In this document: piece by piece, positions 30,961-32,410 of the stretch | Position numbering within the stretch: the first letter of the stretch is position 1 | Layout: the number at the start of each line of letters is the position of its first letter | From: Flavobacteriales bacterium | GTDB lineage: Bacteria > Bacteroidota > Bacteroidia > Flavobacteriales_F > PHOS-HE28 | DNA length: 32,410 bases | Reading direction: 5' to 3' | Assembly (NCBI GenBank): GCA_020847755.1 | Contig: JADLBK010000095.1 | Span: 1 to 32,410 of the forward strand | Notes under the pieces: generated by a model | What the model saw: the letters and a program-made list of their open reading frames with translations, nothing else | Database searches by the model: none | Told to the model about the DNA's origin: nothing | Made by a program: the position numbers and the translations under genes

Positions 30961-31764
30961 TCAGGCGAGGGCTTGCAGGTACACCCAGGTGGCGGGCATG
31001 GCGAGCAGGAAGCCGTCGAAGCGGTCGAGCAGGCCACCATGGCCGGGCAGCAGGGTGCCGGAGTCCTTCACGCCTGCCGCGCGTTTGAAGGCCGATTCCA
31101 ACAGGTCGCCCAGGGTGCTCGTGATCGTCACCACCACGGCCAGCACGAGCCAGTCGGCGAGGTCCAGCGCGGTCCAGTAGCGGGCGATGATCCAAGCGGC
31201 CAGCAGGGTGAAGGCCACCCCGCCGAGCAGGCCCTCGATGGTCTTTTTGGGCGACACGCGGGGGAAGAGGGGATGGCGACCGATGAGACGTCCCACGACG
31301 TAGGCGCCCGTGTCGCTGGTCCACAGCAGCACCATGAAGCCCAGGAACAGCTCCCAACTGCGGGCCACCACCAGGGGCACCAGCCCGAAGGGCAGGGCCA
31401 CGTACACCAGTACCAGCACCTGGCCCGCGACCTCCTGCACCGGGGCGGGCCCTCCGCGGAAGAGGGTGAGGCCCATGCTGAGGAGAACGAGCAGGAAGGC
31501 GGTGAGGAGCACGAATCCGGCGCGCCAGTCGGTGGCGATGGGGGCCACGGCGATCACCAGGAAGAGGCATCCGGCCAGCACCCGGGTCCAGAACAGGGGC
31601 GGTGCGTCGTCCGTGCGCCAGGTAAGGCGGTGCAGTTCGCCGGCGGCGATCACGGCCACGGGCAGGAAGAGGAGCAGGGTGGTGAAGGGGCCGGCCAGGG
31701 CGGCGCCGACGGTGAGGCCGATGTAGACCAGCCCGGTGAGGCTGCGCACGAGCACCTCGTTCAC
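30961..31764 (-). CDS. cdsA: Phosphatidate cytidylyltransferase (CDP-diglyceride synthase)
   Basis: The 267-residue membrane enzyme starts with GTG at 31764 (VNEVLVRSLTGLVYIG), overlapping the DUF2007 stop by 4 nt. It makes CDP-diacylglycerol from phosphatidate and CTP. About eight membrane segments are visible, and the complete family signature is present near the C-terminus (SAFKRAAGVKDSGTLLPGHGG, then LLDRFDG). An upstream in-frame ATG at 31956 would run through the DUF2007 gene and is rejected. The product feeds phospholipid synthesis, as does psd downstream. Confidence 0.95.
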   Translation of the reverse strand: MNEVLVRSLTGLVYIGLTVGAALAGPFTTLLLFLPVAVIAAGELHRLTWRTDDAPPLFWTRVLAGCLFLVIAVAPIATDWRAGFVLLTAFLLVLLSMGLTLFRGGPAPVQEVAGQVLVLVYVALPFGLVPLVVARSWELFLGFMVLLWTSDTGAYVVGRLIGRHPLFPRVSPKKTIEGLLGGVAFTLLAAWIIARYWTALDLADWLVLAVVVTITSTLGDLLESAFKRAAGVKDSGTLLPGHGGLLDRFDGFLLAMPATWVYLQALA

Positions 31765-32003
31765 GGCGCGGGGGTCTGCAGCAGGTGAAGGGCTTCCAGG
31801 AGGCGGTCGCGGTCCACCAGCACGCACACCTCGCCCATCAGGGGATAGGCGCTGGGGCTCCGGTCCAGCAGCACGGCGGGGATGCCTTCGGCCTCGAGCC
31901 GGCCGAGCACCAGTTCGGCCTCGGCGCGCAGGGCCGCGGCGAAGACCACGGTCCACACGGGAGGCCGGCCGTCAGGCCTGTTGGTGTTCGGCAGGGGGGG
32001 CAT
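31761..32003 (-). CDS. DUF2007 (putative signal-transducing protein) small protein
   Basis: The 80-residue product contains VVFAAALRAEAELVLGRLEAEGIPAVLLDR ... EVCVLVDRDRLLEALHLL, the compact alpha/beta fold of DUF2007, a family related to ACT/PII-like domains with no settled function. The ATG at 32003 overlaps the 3' end of ftsH by 32 nt. A GTG at 31958, directly before the conserved WTVVFAAAL, would avoid this overlap and gives the usual family N-terminus, so the true start may be there. The stop overlaps the cdsA start by 4 nt. Confidence 0.8.
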   Translation of the reverse strand: MPPLPNTNRPDGRPPVWTVVFAAALRAEAELVLGRLEAEGIPAVLLDRSPSAYPLMGEVCVLVDRDRLLEALHLLQTPAP

Positions 32004-32410
32004 CGGAGGGGGCTTCCGCAGCGGTGCCGGTGCCGCCGTGGCCGTTCACGGCGGGGGGGGCGGGGCGCTCGAAGGGGCGCTGGCCGAAGATCTTCTCCAG
32101 GTCCTCCTTGAAGATCACCTCCTTGTCCAGCAACTGGCCGGCCAGTGCGGTGAGCTTGTCCTTGCTCTCGGTGAGGATGCGCTTGGCCCGTTGGTACTGG
32201 CCCTCCACGATCTTGCTCACCTCCTCATCGATCACCTGGGCGGTGCGTTCGCTGTAGGGCTTGCCGAAGCCGTACTCGTTCTGCCCGCTGCTGTCGTAGT
32301 AGCTGATGTTGCCCACGCGGTCGTTGAGGCCGAACATGGTCACCATGGCGTAGGCCTGCTTGGTCACCTTCTCCAGGTCGCTGAGGGCGCCGGTGCTCAC
32401 CTGGCCGAAC
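31972..32410 (-). CDS. ftsH: ATP-dependent zinc metalloprotease FtsH, C-terminal part
   Basis: The frame runs off the right edge, so only about 145 C-terminal residues are present; the GTG at 32400 is internal. FGQVSTGALSDLEKVTKQAYAMVTMFG is the conserved peptidase region containing the third zinc-ligand Asp, followed by the helical NEYGFGKPYSERTAQVIDEEV and KDKLTALAGQLLDKEVIFKEDLEKIFG end. A Pro/Ala-rich, Gly-containing tail ends the protein, as in other Bacteroidota FtsH. The HExxH and AAA+ domains lie outside the window. It is the first visible gene of a unit with DUF2007, cdsA and psd. Confidence 0.94.
   Translation of the reverse strand, partial: FGQVSTGALSDLEKVTKQAYAMVTMFGLNDRVGNISYYDSSGQNEYGFGKPYSERTAQVIDEEVSKIVEGQYQRAKRILTESKDKLTALAGQLLDKEVIFKEDLEKIFGQRPFERPAPPAVNGHGGTGTAAEAPSDAPPAEHQQA

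Noticed and set aside
30920..31570. Long N-terminal extension of Psd
   Set aside because: It runs through cdsA in another frame, and the normal Psd N-terminus and a promoter candidate lie at 30919-30941.
1..32410. CRISPR arrays, insertion sequences, integrase or toxin-antitoxin genes
   Set aside because: I looked for regular spaced repeats, terminal inverted repeats and recombinase-like proteins and saw none; the only clear repeats are the lipoprotein tandem units and the tRNA tail.

Overview
The window looks like chromosomal DNA from a GC-rich member of the Bacteroidota, probably Flavobacteriales or a relative. The evidence is a type IX secretion (T9SS) C-terminal sorting domain on a large secreted protein, a FadL/OmpP1-type outer-membrane protein with a Bacteroidota-style N-terminus, an archaeal-type prolyl-tRNA synthetase, repeated TAnnTTTG promoter elements (several with a TTG about 19-20 nt upstream), almost no Shine-Dalgarno sequences, and the gene order ftsH - DUF2007 - cdsA - psd. 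The assignment rests on reading the sequence, not on any search.

Layout. 1-5213: the end of a zinc-ribbon coiled-coil protein, a convergent terminator, a two-gene minus-strand unit (Gly/Trp/Asn-rich lipoprotein, then outer-membrane protein), and a divergent plus-strand unit (proS plus a translationally coupled conserved protein of unknown function). 5214-5693: tRNA-Glu(TTC) with promoter and terminator, followed by a second partial copy of its 3' tail and terminator. 5694-15076: the first block of an exopolysaccharide or capsule locus of Wzx/Wzy type: Wza-like export lipoprotein, Wzc-like BY-kinase, Wzx flippase, three glycosyltransferases or similar, Wzy-like polymerase and a left-handed beta-helix acetyltransferase. 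15145-17871: a T9SS-secreted parallel beta-helix protein on the opposite strand. 17996-22253: the second block, with a GT4 glycosyltransferase, an SDR epimerase, a WecG/TagA glycosyltransferase and an unusually short initiating phosphoglycosyltransferase. 22323-22577: rpsT. 22643-29753: a very tightly packed run of radC, wecB, an alpha/alpha-toroid protein, a polysaccharide deacetylase-like protein, a FemAB/GNAT-like transferase, upp, a small membrane protein and a YjjG-type nucleotidase. 29739-32410: a minus-strand unit reading ftsH (partial), DUF2007, cdsA, psd and a small lipoprotein.

How the genes work together (inference from families): the short WcaJ-like enzyme would start the lipid-linked repeat unit. 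WecB would supply UDP-ManNAc (or a related 2-epimer) and the WecG/TagA enzyme would add the second sugar. The other transferases and the acetyltransferase would complete the unit, Wzx would flip it, Wzy would polymerise it, and Wza/Wzc would control length and export. The deacetylase, toroid and FemAB-like proteins, and possibly the secreted beta-helix protein, are candidates for modifying or trimming the polymer.

The points most worth a second look are the uncharacterised toroid/deacetylase/FemAB cassette, the phosphoglycosyltransferase with no N-terminal membrane bundle, a glycosyltransferase-like protein that begins with a zinc ribbon, the duplicated tRNA tail, and an extended promoter motif (TAnnTTTG followed by GCCGCC). 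I saw no CRISPR array, insertion sequence or integrase.
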